In this document: in pieces, positions 40,925 through 50,213 of the stretch
Layout of the letters: each line of letters opens with the position of its first letter
Position numbering within the stretch: the first letter of the stretch is position 1
DNA from: Paenibacillus cookii
GTDB lineage: Bacteria > Bacillota > Bacilli > Paenibacillales > Paenibacillaceae
NCBI RefSeq assembly: GCF_018333375.1
Contig: NZ_BORW01000004.1
Coordinates: 62,001-126,000 of the forward strand
Direction of reading: 5' to 3'
Length of the DNA stretch: 64,000 nucleotides
The notes under the pieces: model-generated
What the model was told of the DNA's origin: nothing
What the model saw: the letters and a program-made list of their open reading frames with translations, nothing else
Database searches by the model: none
Made by a program: the position numbers and the translations under genes

Positions 40925-41905
40925 ATGGGCTTTCGGGTCATTAAAACGGCGATTGCGACCCTGATGGCGATCCTGGTGGCCGATGCGCTTGGCGTGACGG
41001 GACCGCTGTCCGCAGGTCTGCTGGCCGTGCTGGGCGTGGACGTCACCCGCAAACGGAGCATCAAAACGATTTCGGCCAGGTTTTTCGCGTCTCTTCTGGG
41101 TCTCGTTTTCGCCTGCGTGTTGTTTGAAATGTTGGGCTTCCATTATTGGGTGCTGGCGATTTATATTTTGGTCGCTTTTCCGGCCATCGCCCGCGCCAAT
41201 TTCAAGGAAGGCATCGTCACGAGTTCGGTCGTGGTATTCCGGGTGTACGGGAACGGCAGCATCACGATGCAGTCGCTTTGGACGCAGATCGAGCTTTTGG
41301 TGATCGGGCTCGGCTCGGCGCTGATCGTCAATTTGGCGTATATGCCGCGCGCATCCGACCAAATGGTTGAAATCCGCAAACGGGTGGATAAGCAGTTCTC
41401 GATCATCTTTTCCAAGATCGCCGAGTCGCTGCGCAATCCCGACGATATATGGGACGGGAAAGAAATCATCGAAGCCGGCAAGGAAATCCGGAAGGGAAAG
41501 GAAGCCGCGCACCGGGCGATGGAAAACCAGATGCTTCATCCGGACGAAACCTGGAGCATTTATTTTTACATGCGGAAAGAGCAGCTGGAGTCGATCCAGA
41601 ACATGATGCAGCTGGTTTCGCATGTTTACCGGAAGCTGCCGCAGGCCGACGACGTCGCCGAACTGTTCGATCAGCTCAGCCGCGACGTCACGGAGGAGAT
41701 CTACACCGGACGGACGGAATTTCTGCTGAGCCGTCTGGAGGAGGAATTCAAGCGGATGGAGCTGCCCGCAACGCGGGAGGAGTTCGAAATCCGCTCGGCG
41801 ATTCTGCAGCTGAACCGCGAGCTTTCGCTTTATCTCAAATTGGCCAAAAAAAATAAAGCGCCGACCTCGGTGGCCGCAAGAAAAGCCGCCATCGCGTCGA
41901 AATGA
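40925..41905 (+). CDS. Aromatic acid exporter family protein (ArAE_1/DUF939)
   Basis: 326-residue membrane protein. N-terminal half has about four or five helices starting MGFRVIKTAIATLMAILVAD and including GPLSAGLLAVLGVDVTRKRS; the C-terminal half is a soluble helical domain of about 180 residues (NPDDIWDGKEIIEAGKEIRK; YFYMRKEQLESIQNMMQLVS). This matches the Gram-positive ArAE_1 + C-terminal domain architecture. Substrate not defined. The ATG at 40925 follows AAAGAGGCGG. Confidence 0.9.
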   Translation: MGFRVIKTAIATLMAILVADALGVTGPLSAGLLAVLGVDVTRKRSIKTISARFFASLLGLVFACVLFEMLGFHYWVLAIYILVAFPAIARANFKEGIVTSSVVVFRVYGNGSITMQSLWTQIELLVIGLGSALIVNLAYMPRASDQMVEIRKRVDKQFSIIFSKIAESLRNPDDIWDGKEIIEAGKEIRKGKEAAHRAMENQMLHPDETWSIYFYMRKEQLESIQNMMQLVSHVYRKLPQADDVAELFDQLSRDVTEEIYTGRTEFLLSRLEEEFKRMELPATREEFEIRSAILQLNRELSLYLKLAKKNKAPTSVAARKAAIASK

Positions 41906-41915
41906 AAGGCAATCG

Positions 41916-41967
41916 CAAAACCCCTGCCCCAGGATTCCGAAGAACCTGACCGGGCAGGGGTTTTGTT
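41916..41967. terminator. Bidirectional terminator
   Basis: AAAACCCCTGCCC / GGGCAGGGGTTTT between convergent genes. Confidence 0.85.
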
Positions 41968-41981
41968 TGCAACGGGCGCGT

Positions 41982-42407
41982 TCACTCCACATGATCCGGC
42001 GGGAAGTCCCCGCCCTCCGACACCAGCTTGACTCCCGCGGGACTGACCTCGTACTCCCAGGAATAACTTAAATTTCCCTCCGCAGGCGCCCCTTCTGGCC
42101 TGAAATCTTTCGCGTTCCACGTTTCCGTCAGCATGACGACGTAGACCGCGCCGCTTCGTTTTTTCGCGGCGGACGCGAACGTACCGGGGACGCGCATTCC
42201 CGGATCCGGACCGCCCCCGTGGATGATGCCTTCGATTTTGCCCTCCGTTTCGGGGAAATGGATGCACTGCTCTTGGCGGATCACCTTGGCGATGGCGTCA
42301 TCGGCCGAAAACGGCTCGTCCCCAGGCGGCCCGGACGCGGCGGCGCAGCCTCCCAGAATCCCTCCGAAGAGCGGCAGCAGGCAGGCCATTCTCTTTATCT
42401 TCTTCAT
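41982..42407 (-). CDS. Putative lipoprotein of unknown function
   Basis: 141 residues. Signal peptide with lipobox ILGGC (Cys about residue 21), then a Gly/Pro-rich stretch and a small domain containing IEGIIHGGGPDPGMRVPGTF, then VYVVMLTETWNAKDF and YSWEYEVSPAGVKLVSEGGD. The last part resembles small beta-rich Paenibacillus lipoproteins. No recognised family. Confidence 0.7.
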   Translation of the reverse strand: MKKIKRMACLLPLFGGILGGCAAASGPPGDEPFSADDAIAKVIRQEQCIHFPETEGKIEGIIHGGGPDPGMRVPGTFASAAKKRSGAVYVVMLTETWNAKDFRPEGAPAEGNLSYSWEYEVSPAGVKLVSEGGDFPPDHVE

Positions 42408-42533
42408 TCGGCTTCACGCTCCATAAGAGCTAAGCTCTCTTGAATTTATTTTCTAAAACGCGGCGTCCGGCGGAAAAGTTGCGTTTTTTCGAGAATCGCC
42501 CTCATTCTTTTTCGGAAAGGAAGAATAATATTT

Positions 42534-42583
42534 CATACATTTATGCTCGTTTAATCAACAAATGCCTATGTCCTGCATACACT
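42534..42583 (+). promoter_or_regulatory. Candidate sporulation (SigE-type) -10 elements upstream of cotE
   Basis: Two sequences match the SigE -10 consensus CATACA-T: CATACATT at 42534-42541 and CATACACT at 42576-42583. No clear -35 could be assigned to either; cotE is SigE-controlled in B. subtilis. Confidence 0.4.
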
Positions 42584-42615
42584 TAAGTGAATGATTGTAT
42601 GGAGGAGGTTCAAAG

Positions 42616-43176
42616 ATGTCATTAAGCGATAAACATCAATGTAGAGAGATCATCACGAAAGCGATCTGCGGCAAGGGTCGTAAGTTCTCTACCGTAACAC
42701 ATACCGTGACACCGCCTCATAATCCGACCAGTATTTTGGGGGCTTGGATTATAAACCACCAGTACGAAGCGGTTGCCGCAGGCGACGGAATTGAAGTTAT
42801 TGGTACTTACGATATCAACATCTGGTATTCCTATGACAAAAACTCTCAAACCGACGTCGCGAAAGAAACGGTATCTTATGTAGAATTAGTCCCGCTTTCG
42901 TACCTGGATCCGAAACACCGGGCTTCAACCGTGGAGGTTTCAGCGGAGGCCACGCAGGAACCGAGCTGCGTTGAAGCCAGTGTTTCGTCAGGGGGAGGCA
43001 ATGTCATCATCCGGGTAGAACGCGAGTTTCGTGTGGAGCTGGTGGCCGAAACCAAAGTTCGTGTGCTCGTGTGCGGCAGAGGCCATGGCGATTACGAAGA
43101 CAAGGAATTCGATTTCAGCGACGACGGGGATTATGAAGATTTGGATCCTGATTCGCTGGATGACGATGAATTGTAA
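42616..43176 (+). CDS. cotE: Outer spore coat morphogenetic protein CotE
   Basis: Directs assembly of the outer coat on the forespore surface. 186 residues from the ATG at 42616 (GGAGGAGG upstream). Conserved opening HQCREIITKAICGKGRKFS with TVTHTVTPPHNPTSILG, then YEAVAAGDGIEVIGTYDINI and VEREFRVELVAETKVRVLVC. The acidic C-terminal tail (about residues 160-186, many Asp) is typical. Position just upstream of mutS is conserved in Paenibacillaceae. Confidence 0.96.
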   Translation: MSLSDKHQCREIITKAICGKGRKFSTVTHTVTPPHNPTSILGAWIINHQYEAVAAGDGIEVIGTYDINIWYSYDKNSQTDVAKETVSYVELVPLSYLDPKHRASTVEVSAEATQEPSCVEASVSSGGGNVIIRVEREFRVELVAETKVRVLVCGRGHGDYEDKEFDFSDDGDYEDLDPDSLDDDEL

Positions 43177-43231
43177 ATCGCGGAAGCTGGAAAAGAGGTA
43201 TGGTTTAATATATGACGAGAGGGCGGCGGCG

Positions 43232-43264
43232 TAGAGGGCGGATGCCCTCCTTTTTTATTTTTTT
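43232..43264 (+). terminator. Terminator after cotE
   Basis: GAGGGC-GGAT-GCCCTC hairpin followed by a long T-tract; lies 37 bases before the amidoligase gene. Confidence 0.85.
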
Positions 43265-43300
43265 GCCAAAAAAATTTCGTTTGCGAAGGGAAGGGAGCCC

Positions 43301-44557
43301 ATGGACAGTCGGGAAGAAGCGGAACGTTTCGGAAGCTGGTCCGTCCAGCTCAGGCATTCGCGCTTGCAAAGATCGGGAATCGGCTCGCTGCTCGTTCAGG
43401 GCGGAAAGCGGGACGGTCAGGAGGTGTACCGGCGCAGGTACGCGGTTCATGCCTCGGGACTGCAGGCGATCGAAATCGCAAGCGTGGAGGGAGCGAACCG
43501 GAATTTGCGCACTCCGATCGCGTTAAGCCGGGACCGGGCTTCCTCCCCTTCCCTGCTGAGGCAGCTGGAAAAAATGGCCGTTCGCAGCCTTTATACGCTG
43601 GGGCTCAGCGCGGGCGAGGTGATTTTGGTTTCCGCCGGAGGCGAAAGGAGATATGCGGTCGAGGAAGTGACGCCTTCCGCTTGGATCGGCAGCCGGCGGC
43701 TGAGATCGCTTTACGAGCGGGCGCAAAAGGAGCAGGAGCGCAGGCAGGCGGAGGGTCTGGAAGGCGGCTTGCCCCTCATGCTCGGCATGGATCCGGAATT
43801 CCTGATCGTGGATCCAGCGAGAAGCGGGGAGGTGGTGCCCGCATCCCGGTTTCTCGACAAGGAAGGGGAAGTGGGGTGCGACGCCGTTCACGGGGAAGGC
43901 GGGATATCGTATCCGATCGCGGAGCTGCGCCCGGAGCCGAGCGAAAGTCCGCGCGGCCTGCTCATCGGGCTGATGCGGACGCTCCGCATGGCAGGCGAGA
44001 TGATCGGCGACCGTTCCCTCCACTGGCTTGCCGGAGGGATGCCGAAATCCGGTCTGCCCCTCGGGGGGCATTTGCATTTCAGCGGGATTGCGCTGACCGC
44101 GGAGCTGCTGCGGGCCCTCGATAATTATTTGACGCTTCCCGTTTCCGTCCTGGAGGCGCCAAGCAGCCAGAAGAGGCGCCCGAAGTACGGATACCTCGGG
44201 GATTTCCGCAGGCAGCCCCACGGCGGCTTCGAGTACCGCACGCTGCCGAGCTTTCTCGTGTCTCCGATGTTGACGAAAGGCATCGTGTATACGGCGCATT
44301 TGATCGCCACGAATCACGCTGAGCTGACGCGCCGCCCGCTGGATGAAGAAGAGCGGCTCCACAGGGCGTATTACGCCGGGCAGCGGGACGTTATCCGGGA
44401 ATATTTGGAGCCGCTGCTCGCGGACCTACAGTCCCTTGCGGAGGAAAAAGAGGCCCAAAAGCACATCCTGCCTTTGCTGAACCGCATCCGGCAAGGAGGG
44501 ACGTGGAACGAAAGCCGCGATATCCGGCCGCTATGGAATATTCCATTTCGCCCCTGA
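43301..44557 (+). CDS. Putative amidoligase (COOH-NH2 ligase, phiEco32-like type 2 family)
   Basis: 418 residues, ATG at 43301 behind GAAGGGAAGGGAG. The C-terminal two thirds carry the glutamine-synthetase-like ligase motifs of this family: LMLGMDPEFLIVDP, GEGGISYPIAELRPEPSESP, LGGHLHFSGIALTAE and GFEYRTLPSFLVSP. Such enzymes are predicted to join a carboxylate to an amine using ATP, modifying a peptide or the cell wall. The N-terminal 150 residues are basic and specific to this group. Sits between cotE and mutS, so a spore-envelope substrate is possible. Confidence 0.85.
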   Translation: MDSREEAERFGSWSVQLRHSRLQRSGIGSLLVQGGKRDGQEVYRRRYAVHASGLQAIEIASVEGANRNLRTPIALSRDRASSPSLLRQLEKMAVRSLYTLGLSAGEVILVSAGGERRYAVEEVTPSAWIGSRRLRSLYERAQKEQERRQAEGLEGGLPLMLGMDPEFLIVDPARSGEVVPASRFLDKEGEVGCDAVHGEGGISYPIAELRPEPSESPRGLLIGLMRTLRMAGEMIGDRSLHWLAGGMPKSGLPLGGHLHFSGIALTAELLRALDNYLTLPVSVLEAPSSQKRRPKYGYLGDFRRQPHGGFEYRTLPSFLVSPMLTKGIVYTAHLIATNHAELTRRPLDEEERLHRAYYAGQRDVIREYLEPLLADLQSLAEEKEAQKHILPLLNRIRQGGTWNESRDIRPLWNIPFRP

Positions 44558-44576
44558 TGATGAACTCCCTCCGATT

Positions 44577-44587
44577 TCTGCTATAAT
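44577..44587 (+). promoter_or_regulatory. Extended -10 promoter upstream of mutS
   Basis: TTCTGCTATAAT: a consensus -10 with a TG one base upstream, 36 bases before the mutS start; the -35 is weak. Confidence 0.5.
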
Positions 44588-44622
44588 AGGGCGTGAGCAA
44601 AGTTCGAGTGTGGAGGTAAGTC

Positions 44623-47310
44623 ATGGCAAAATATACGCCAATGATTGAACAATATTTGGCAATCAAGGAACAAGCACAAGATGCATTCCTTTTTTTTCGT
44701 TTAGGCGATTTTTACGAAATGTTTTTTGAAGACGCCGTGAAGGCGTCCAGGGAACTCGAAATTACGTTAACCGGCCGGGAAGGCGGCGGGGACGAGCGCA
44801 TTCCGATGTGCGGGGTTCCGTATCATTCGGCCGAAGGCTACATACAGCGTTTGATCGAAAAAGGATATAAAGTCGCGATTTGCGAGCAAATGGAGGATCC
44901 CGCCGTCACCAAAGGGATGGTGCGCAGGGAGATCGTCCGGGTGGTCACGCCGGGGACGATCATGGAAGGCAAAACCGTTGCCGACAAATCCAATAACTAC
45001 CTGGTGTGCGTCACGGAAAGCGACCGGATGATGGCGCTCTCCGCATGCGATATATCGACGGGCGAATTGTACGTCACCTCGGTGCCGTCCTCCGTCGAAT
45101 GGCTGCGCGACGAAATCGGCATTTACGAGCCGGCGGAAATCATCGGCGACAGCCGCATGCTGGAGCTGATCCAAGCGGAGCAAATCCAGTGGAGCCGCCC
45201 GATCGTATATACCCCATGGGAGAAAAAAGAAGAAAACCTGGTGCGAAGCCAATTCGGGGAAGCGGCGTGGGCAAGGCTGGATCCGGAGCGCCGCCGCTGC
45301 GTCGCCGTTCTGATCTCGTACTTAAGCGAGACGCAGCGCCGCTCTTTGGGGCAGCTGACGCAGATCGCGCCTTACGAACCGGGCAATTACATGATCTTGG
45401 ATCCGTTCACGCGCCGGAATCTGGAGCTTGTCGAGACGGTGCGCGACCGTTCGAAAAAAGGCTCGCTGCTCTGGCTGCTGGACCGCACGCAGACGTCGAT
45501 GGGAGCGCGCCTCCTGCGGAGATGGATCGACAAACCGCTTCTGCAGCGGGGTGCGATTGAAGAGCGCCTGGAAGCGGTCGATCACTTGTACAACCAGTTT
45601 ATTTTGCGGGAAGACCTCAAAGCTTCCTTGGACGAAATTTATGACTTGGAACGCCTCGTGGCCCGGATCGCGTTCGGAAGCGCCAACGGGCGCGATTTGA
45701 ACGCGTTAAAAGTGTCGCTTCAGCAAATTCCCGCCCTGAAGGAGCTTTGTGCGTCCTCGGCTTCCGCGACCTTGCGCCGCATCGCAAGCGAAATGGACGA
45801 CTGCCGCGATTTGAGCGAAGCCATTGAACGGACCATCGTCGAGGATCCTCCGGTGTCCGTCAGGGACGGAGGGCTGATCAAGCCGGGATGCAGCGAGCGT
45901 CTGGACGAACTGAGGGAAGCAAGCACGAACGGCAAAAAGTGGATCGCCGAGCTGGAAGCGAAGGAACGGGAAGTCACGGGGATCCGGTCGCTCAAAATCG
46001 GATTCAACAAGGTGTTCGGCTATTATATCGAAGTGACCAAAGCCAACGTTAGCTCCCTGCCCGAAGGCCGGTACGAACGCAAGCAAACGTTGACCAACGC
46101 GGAACGGTACGTTACGCCGGAGCTGAAAGAGAAGGAAGGCCTGATCCTTGAAGCCCAGGAAAAAATGGTCGACTTGGAGTACGCCCTTTTCGCCGAGTTA
46201 AGGGATAAGCTGGCCGCCGAGATTTCGAGGCTGCAGCACCTTGCCGAGAAGGTGGCGGAGATTGACGTTTACCAGTCGCTCGCCGCGGTCAGCGCCGAGC
46301 AAGGGTTCGTGAAGCCGGTGCTGACGGACGGCTACGATCTCGTCGTCGAAGCCGGGCGCCATCCCGTCGTGGAGGCGGTGATGAAGGACGCTTCCTTCAT
46401 CGCCAACGAAACGCGGCTGACCCGCGACGATGCGGCGATTCTGCTCATAACCGGCCCGAACATGGCCGGGAAAAGCACGTACATGCGCCAGGTGGCCCTT
46501 ATTTCGATCATGGCCCAAATCGGCAGCTTCGTGCCGGCGGGCAAGGCTGAAGTGCCGATGGTCGACCGGATTTTCACCCGGATCGGCGCGGCCGACGACC
46601 TGATCGGCGGGCAGAGCACGTTTATGGTGGAAATGGCCGATATCCAGGTCATGACCGAAAAAGCGACGCCGCGGAGCCTGATCATCATCGATGAGCTCGG
46701 CCGCGGCACGTCGACCAGCGAAGGCATGGCCATCGCCCAGGCCGTCATCGAATACGTGCATGACACCATCGGCTGCAAATCGCTGGTTTCCACGCATTTC
46801 CATGAGCTTGCCCATCTGGAAGAAAGCCTCCATCGTTTAAGAAATTACTCGATGGCCGTGCAGGAAAGCGGGGAAAACGTTCACTTTCTGCGCAAATTGG
46901 TGCCGGGACCCGCAAGCAGCAGCTACGGCATCTATTGCGCTCGGCTGGCAGGGCTCCCTTCTTCGATCATCGGACGGGCTTACGACTTGCTGCAAGGGAT
47001 CGAGCACGGAGCGGCCCAAGCGGCTGCGGCCGCGGAAGCTGCGGAAGCTGCGGAACGCCCGCCCGTGACAAGCCCGGTTGCGGAAGAACCGGCCAATCCG
47101 GAGGCGCCGGCCGGGGCCGTCGTGCAGCTGTCGATTTTCGGCGAAGAAGAAGCGCTGCCGACGCCCAAAACGGCACCGCCCGCCGATAAGCCCGATCCGG
47201 CGATCGGCCAGATCGTGGACGCGATCAAAAGCGTGGACGTCATGAACATGACGCCGCTTCAGGCCATGCAGCTGCTCAACGAGCTCAAGATGAAGGCCAA
47301 GGATTTGTAA
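44623..47310 (+). CDS. mutS: DNA mismatch repair protein MutS
   Basis: Recognises mismatches and starts repair with MutL. 895 residues. Mismatch-binding domain with the Phe-x-Glu motif RLGDFYEMFFEDA (residues 26-38), ATPase with Walker A GPNMAGKSTYMRQ, Walker B DELGRGTSTSEG and the following STHFHELAHL. A linker of about 40 residues near 800-850 is Ala/Glu-rich and precedes a VVQLSIFGEEE motif, the usual beta-clamp-binding type. ATG at 44623 after GGAGGTAAG. First gene of the mutSL unit. Confidence 0.98.
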   Translation: MAKYTPMIEQYLAIKEQAQDAFLFFRLGDFYEMFFEDAVKASRELEITLTGREGGGDERIPMCGVPYHSAEGYIQRLIEKGYKVAICEQMEDPAVTKGMVRREIVRVVTPGTIMEGKTVADKSNNYLVCVTESDRMMALSACDISTGELYVTSVPSSVEWLRDEIGIYEPAEIIGDSRMLELIQAEQIQWSRPIVYTPWEKKEENLVRSQFGEAAWARLDPERRRCVAVLISYLSETQRRSLGQLTQIAPYEPGNYMILDPFTRRNLELVETVRDRSKKGSLLWLLDRTQTSMGARLLRRWIDKPLLQRGAIEERLEAVDHLYNQFILREDLKASLDEIYDLERLVARIAFGSANGRDLNALKVSLQQIPALKELCASSASATLRRIASEMDDCRDLSEAIERTIVEDPPVSVRDGGLIKPGCSERLDELREASTNGKKWIAELEAKEREVTGIRSLKIGFNKVFGYYIEVTKANVSSLPEGRYERKQTLTNAERYVTPELKEKEGLILEAQEKMVDLEYALFAELRDKLAAEISRLQHLAEKVAEIDVYQSLAAVSAEQGFVKPVLTDGYDLVVEAGRHPVVEAVMKDASFIANETRLTRDDAAILLITGPNMAGKSTYMRQVALISIMAQIGSFVPAGKAEVPMVDRIFTRIGAADDLIGGQSTFMVEMADIQVMTEKATPRSLIIIDELGRGTSTSEGMAIAQAVIEYVHDTIGCKSLVSTHFHELAHLEESLHRLRNYSMAVQESGENVHFLRKLVPGPASSSYGIYCARLAGLPSSIIGRAYDLLQGIEHGAAQAAAAAEAAEAAERPPVTSPVAEEPANPEAPAGAVVQLSIFGEEEALPTPKTAPPADKPDPAIGQIVDAIKSVDVMNMTPLQAMQLLNELKMKAKDL

Positions 47311-47354
47311 CGGACGGATTATACGGCAAGCAAGAAAATGAAGGGGTGACGGAT

Positions 47355-49367
47355 ATGGCCAAAATTCATATCTTGGACGAGCATATTGCCAACCAAATAG
47401 CCGCCGGCGAAGTGGTGGAGCGCCCCGCTTCCGTCGTGAAGGAGCTGGTGGAAAACTCGATCGACGCCGGGGCGACCCGCATCGACGTTCACGTCGAAGA
47501 AGGCGGCCTGGAGAGCATCCGGGTAACCGACAACGGCTCGGGAATCGAGCCGGATGACCTGCAGACGGCTTTCTACCGCCACGCAACGAGCAAAATCGGC
47601 AGCAGCCGGGATTTGTTCCATATCACGAGCCTCGGCTTCCGGGGCGAGGCTTTGCCCAGCATCGCGGCCGTCGCCAAAGTTCAGCTGACGACGGCCGGCG
47701 GCGACGACGGGCTGGGCCGACGCATCCGCGTCGAAGGCGGCAAGCTGCTGGCGGAAGAAGATTCGCCGGCGCCGCGGGGGACGGATATCCAGGTAAAAGA
47801 GTTGTTTTTTAATACGCCCGCCCGATTGAAATACATGAAAACGATCCAGACGGAACTCGGCCACGTGTCCGATTATATGTACAGAATCGCCCTTTCCCAC
47901 CCGGAAATCGCGATCACGCTCCGGCACAACGAAAACCAGCTGCTCAAAACGCTCGGCAACGGGGATCTGCTGCAGGTCATCGCGGCCATCTACGGGACGC
48001 AGGCAGCCAAAGCGATGCTGCCGGTCCAGGCGGAAAACCTCGACTTTGAGCTCAGCGGTTTCGTCAGCCTGCCCGAATGGACAAGATCGAACCGGAACGG
48101 CGTGTCGACGATCGTCAACGGCAGATACATCCGCAATTACGGGTTGAATCAGGCGATCCAGCGGGCCTACCATACGCTGCTCCCGATTAACCGGTACCCG
48201 CTTGCGGTGCTGGAGATCAAGATGCACCCGTCTCTCGTGGACGTGAACGTGCACCCGGCCAAGCTGGAGGTTCGCTTCAGCAAAGAGCAGGAGCTGTATC
48301 CGTTCATCGAGGAGAGCATCCGCCGGGTCCTCCGGCAGGAGGTGCTCATTCCTCAGGCGGTGAAGCAAAACATCGGCGGAAAAAACAGCGGTTCCTTCAT
48401 CCAGGAGCAGTTCCATTTTCCGAATCGGAGCGCTCCCGCGCCTTTGGCGGACCATAAAGGGGAGGCGGCGGCCGCGCTGGAAAACGCGTCCGGGCCCGTT
48501 TCGGCCGTTCCGGAAAACCGCCCTGCGCCCGAGCCGATGATCGCTACCGACTCCCAGGCTCCGGTTCAAAAGCTTCAGGTTCGTCCGGCTGACGGAAGCG
48601 GCGGTTCGTACGGAAGCCCCTCCCAGGATGCATGGACGGCCGGAAACGGAATGGTCAGGGAGACGCGCCCGGCATCGTACCGGGAATGGGCCGCCCCTTC
48701 CCAGCAGCGGGTAAGCCCCAGCTCGAATCCCGGGCTGGCAAGCCGGCTGTTGGAGGCATCGGCGGACGCTCCCGCAGACATTCCGCCGTTTCCGGAACTG
48801 ACGCTGATCGGGCAGCATCACGGCACTTACCTGATCGCCCAAAACGATCAAGGCTTGTACCTGATCGACCAGCATGCGGCCCATGAACGCGTCAACTACG
48901 AATATTATTATGAAAAATTCGGGCAGCCTGCCGATGCTTCCCAAGAGCTCCTGCTGCCGATCACGCTGGAGTTTACCCCATCCGAAGCGGAGCAGCTGAA
49001 AGACAAGCTGCAGTGGTTCGAACAGGTCGGCGTTTATTTGGAACATTTTGGCGGTCAAACCTTCCGCGTGCGCTCCCTCCCGTATTGGTTCCCGAAAGGC
49101 GAAGAAAAATCGCTGATCGAGGAAATGGCGGAGTGGGTGCTCGGTGAACGCAAAATCGACCTTGCCAAGTTGAGGGAGAAATCTTCGATCCTCTGTTCCT
49201 GCAAGGCTTCGATCAAAGCCAACCAGAAGCTGACCGAGGATGAGGCCAAAACGCTGATCGAACGTTTGGGAGCGTGCAGGCAGCCGTATACATGCCCTCA
49301 CGGGCGGCCGATCGTCGTTTCATTTTCTACCTATGATTTGGAAAAACTGTTTAAACGGGTCATGTAA
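47355..49367 (+). CDS. mutL: DNA mismatch repair protein MutL
   Basis: 670 residues from the ATG at 47355 (AAGGGGTG upstream). GHKL ATPase: ANQIAAGEVVERPASVVKEL, ENSIDAGATRIDV and TSLGFRGEALPSIAAV. Pro/Ala/Ser-rich linker at about 340-480. The C-terminal endonuclease domain has DQHAAHERVNYE, the DQHA(X2)E(X4)E metal motif, plus SCKASIKANQKL and CPHGRPIV, so this is the nicking form used by bacteria without MutH. Follows mutS by 44 bases. Confidence 0.98.
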   Translation: MAKIHILDEHIANQIAAGEVVERPASVVKELVENSIDAGATRIDVHVEEGGLESIRVTDNGSGIEPDDLQTAFYRHATSKIGSSRDLFHITSLGFRGEALPSIAAVAKVQLTTAGGDDGLGRRIRVEGGKLLAEEDSPAPRGTDIQVKELFFNTPARLKYMKTIQTELGHVSDYMYRIALSHPEIAITLRHNENQLLKTLGNGDLLQVIAAIYGTQAAKAMLPVQAENLDFELSGFVSLPEWTRSNRNGVSTIVNGRYIRNYGLNQAIQRAYHTLLPINRYPLAVLEIKMHPSLVDVNVHPAKLEVRFSKEQELYPFIEESIRRVLRQEVLIPQAVKQNIGGKNSGSFIQEQFHFPNRSAPAPLADHKGEAAAALENASGPVSAVPENRPAPEPMIATDSQAPVQKLQVRPADGSGGSYGSPSQDAWTAGNGMVRETRPASYREWAAPSQQRVSPSSNPGLASRLLEASADAPADIPPFPELTLIGQHHGTYLIAQNDQGLYLIDQHAAHERVNYEYYYEKFGQPADASQELLLPITLEFTPSEAEQLKDKLQWFEQVGVYLEHFGGQTFRVRSLPYWFPKGEEKSLIEEMAEWVLGERKIDLAKLREKSSILCSCKASIKANQKLTEDEAKTLIERLGACRQPYTCPHGRPIVVSFSTYDLEKLFKRVM

Positions 49368-49427
49368 AACGGCGGCCCATCTTGAAGGACATCACCGAAA
49401 ACTATACAAGCAGGATTGGAGAACGTC

Positions 49428-50213
49428 ATGATCATTACAACAGGGGATAAGGCAGGGGAAGCCGTTATTCGCCGGGCCGAAGCCCTGGCCTCCCGAACCG
49501 GGGGCATCTACGTCCCGAGGCGCCATACGCCGCTCGGCAAAATGTCCAGGGCTTACGGGGACGACGACATCATCGTCGTGCTGGACGGCGGGGCGAGGCT
49601 GGTCAGACCCGGGGAGGAGCCGATGGAATTTCATCCCAGCATGGGGTTCATCCGTGCGAAACGCATTTTGAAGGGCGAAAGCGACCCGATGCTCGATGCC
49701 GCTTCCATGCATCCGGGCGACAGCGTGCTGGACTGCACCGCCGGGCTTGGAACCGATACGCTCGTGTTTTCCGTCAAGGGGGGGCCAGGTTCCCGGATTA
49801 CGGCGGTGGAGAGCTCGGCTTCCCTGTCGGCGCTTCTGACCGAAGGTTTGGCCCATTATACCTCCAACGTGGAAGAGATCAACGAAGCGATGCGCCGCAT
49901 CCGGGTCGTGAACGGCCATCATTTGGACGTGCTGCGCTCGATGCCGGACCGTAGCGTGGACATCGTTTATTTTGACCCGATGTTCCGCGAACCGCTGATG
50001 GATTCCTCGGCGATTCGGCCGCTCAGGTGGTTTGCGAACAGCGATCCGCTTTCTCCGGACAGCATCAAGGAAGCCGTCAGGGTTGCCCGGAAAACGGTGG
50101 TGCTGAAAGAAAAAAGAGGCAGCGGGGAATTTGCCCGTCTCGGGTTTGCGGAGGAAACCCGGGCACATTCAAAAATTTCTTATGGAGTGATCACCGTTGA
50201 CAGGGATAAATGA
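49428..50213 (+). CDS. Class I SAM-dependent methyltransferase (RsmJ-like)
   Basis: 261 residues. Motif I is SVLDCTAGLGTDTLVFSV, and the catalytic region VDIVYFDPMFREP resembles the N/DPP(F/Y) motif of nucleic-acid methyltransferases, supporting rRNA or tRNA guanine methylation. N-terminal IIVVLDGGARLVRPGEEPME and FHPSMGFIRAKRI match the group found between mutL and miaA in Paenibacillus. ATG at 49428 behind TTGGAG. The last 17 bases overlap miaA. Confidence 0.88.
   Translation: MIITTGDKAGEAVIRRAEALASRTGGIYVPRRHTPLGKMSRAYGDDDIIVVLDGGARLVRPGEEPMEFHPSMGFIRAKRILKGESDPMLDAASMHPGDSVLDCTAGLGTDTLVFSVKGGPGSRITAVESSASLSALLTEGLAHYTSNVEEINEAMRRIRVVNGHHLDVLRSMPDRSVDIVYFDPMFREPLMDSSAIRPLRWFANSDPLSPDSIKEAVRVARKTVVLKEKRGSGEFARLGFAEETRAHSKISYGVITVDRDK

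Noticed and set aside
47319..49301. 660-codon open frame opposite mutL
   Set aside because: MutL is intact with conserved motifs; the antisense frame has no start with a ribosome site and no domain.
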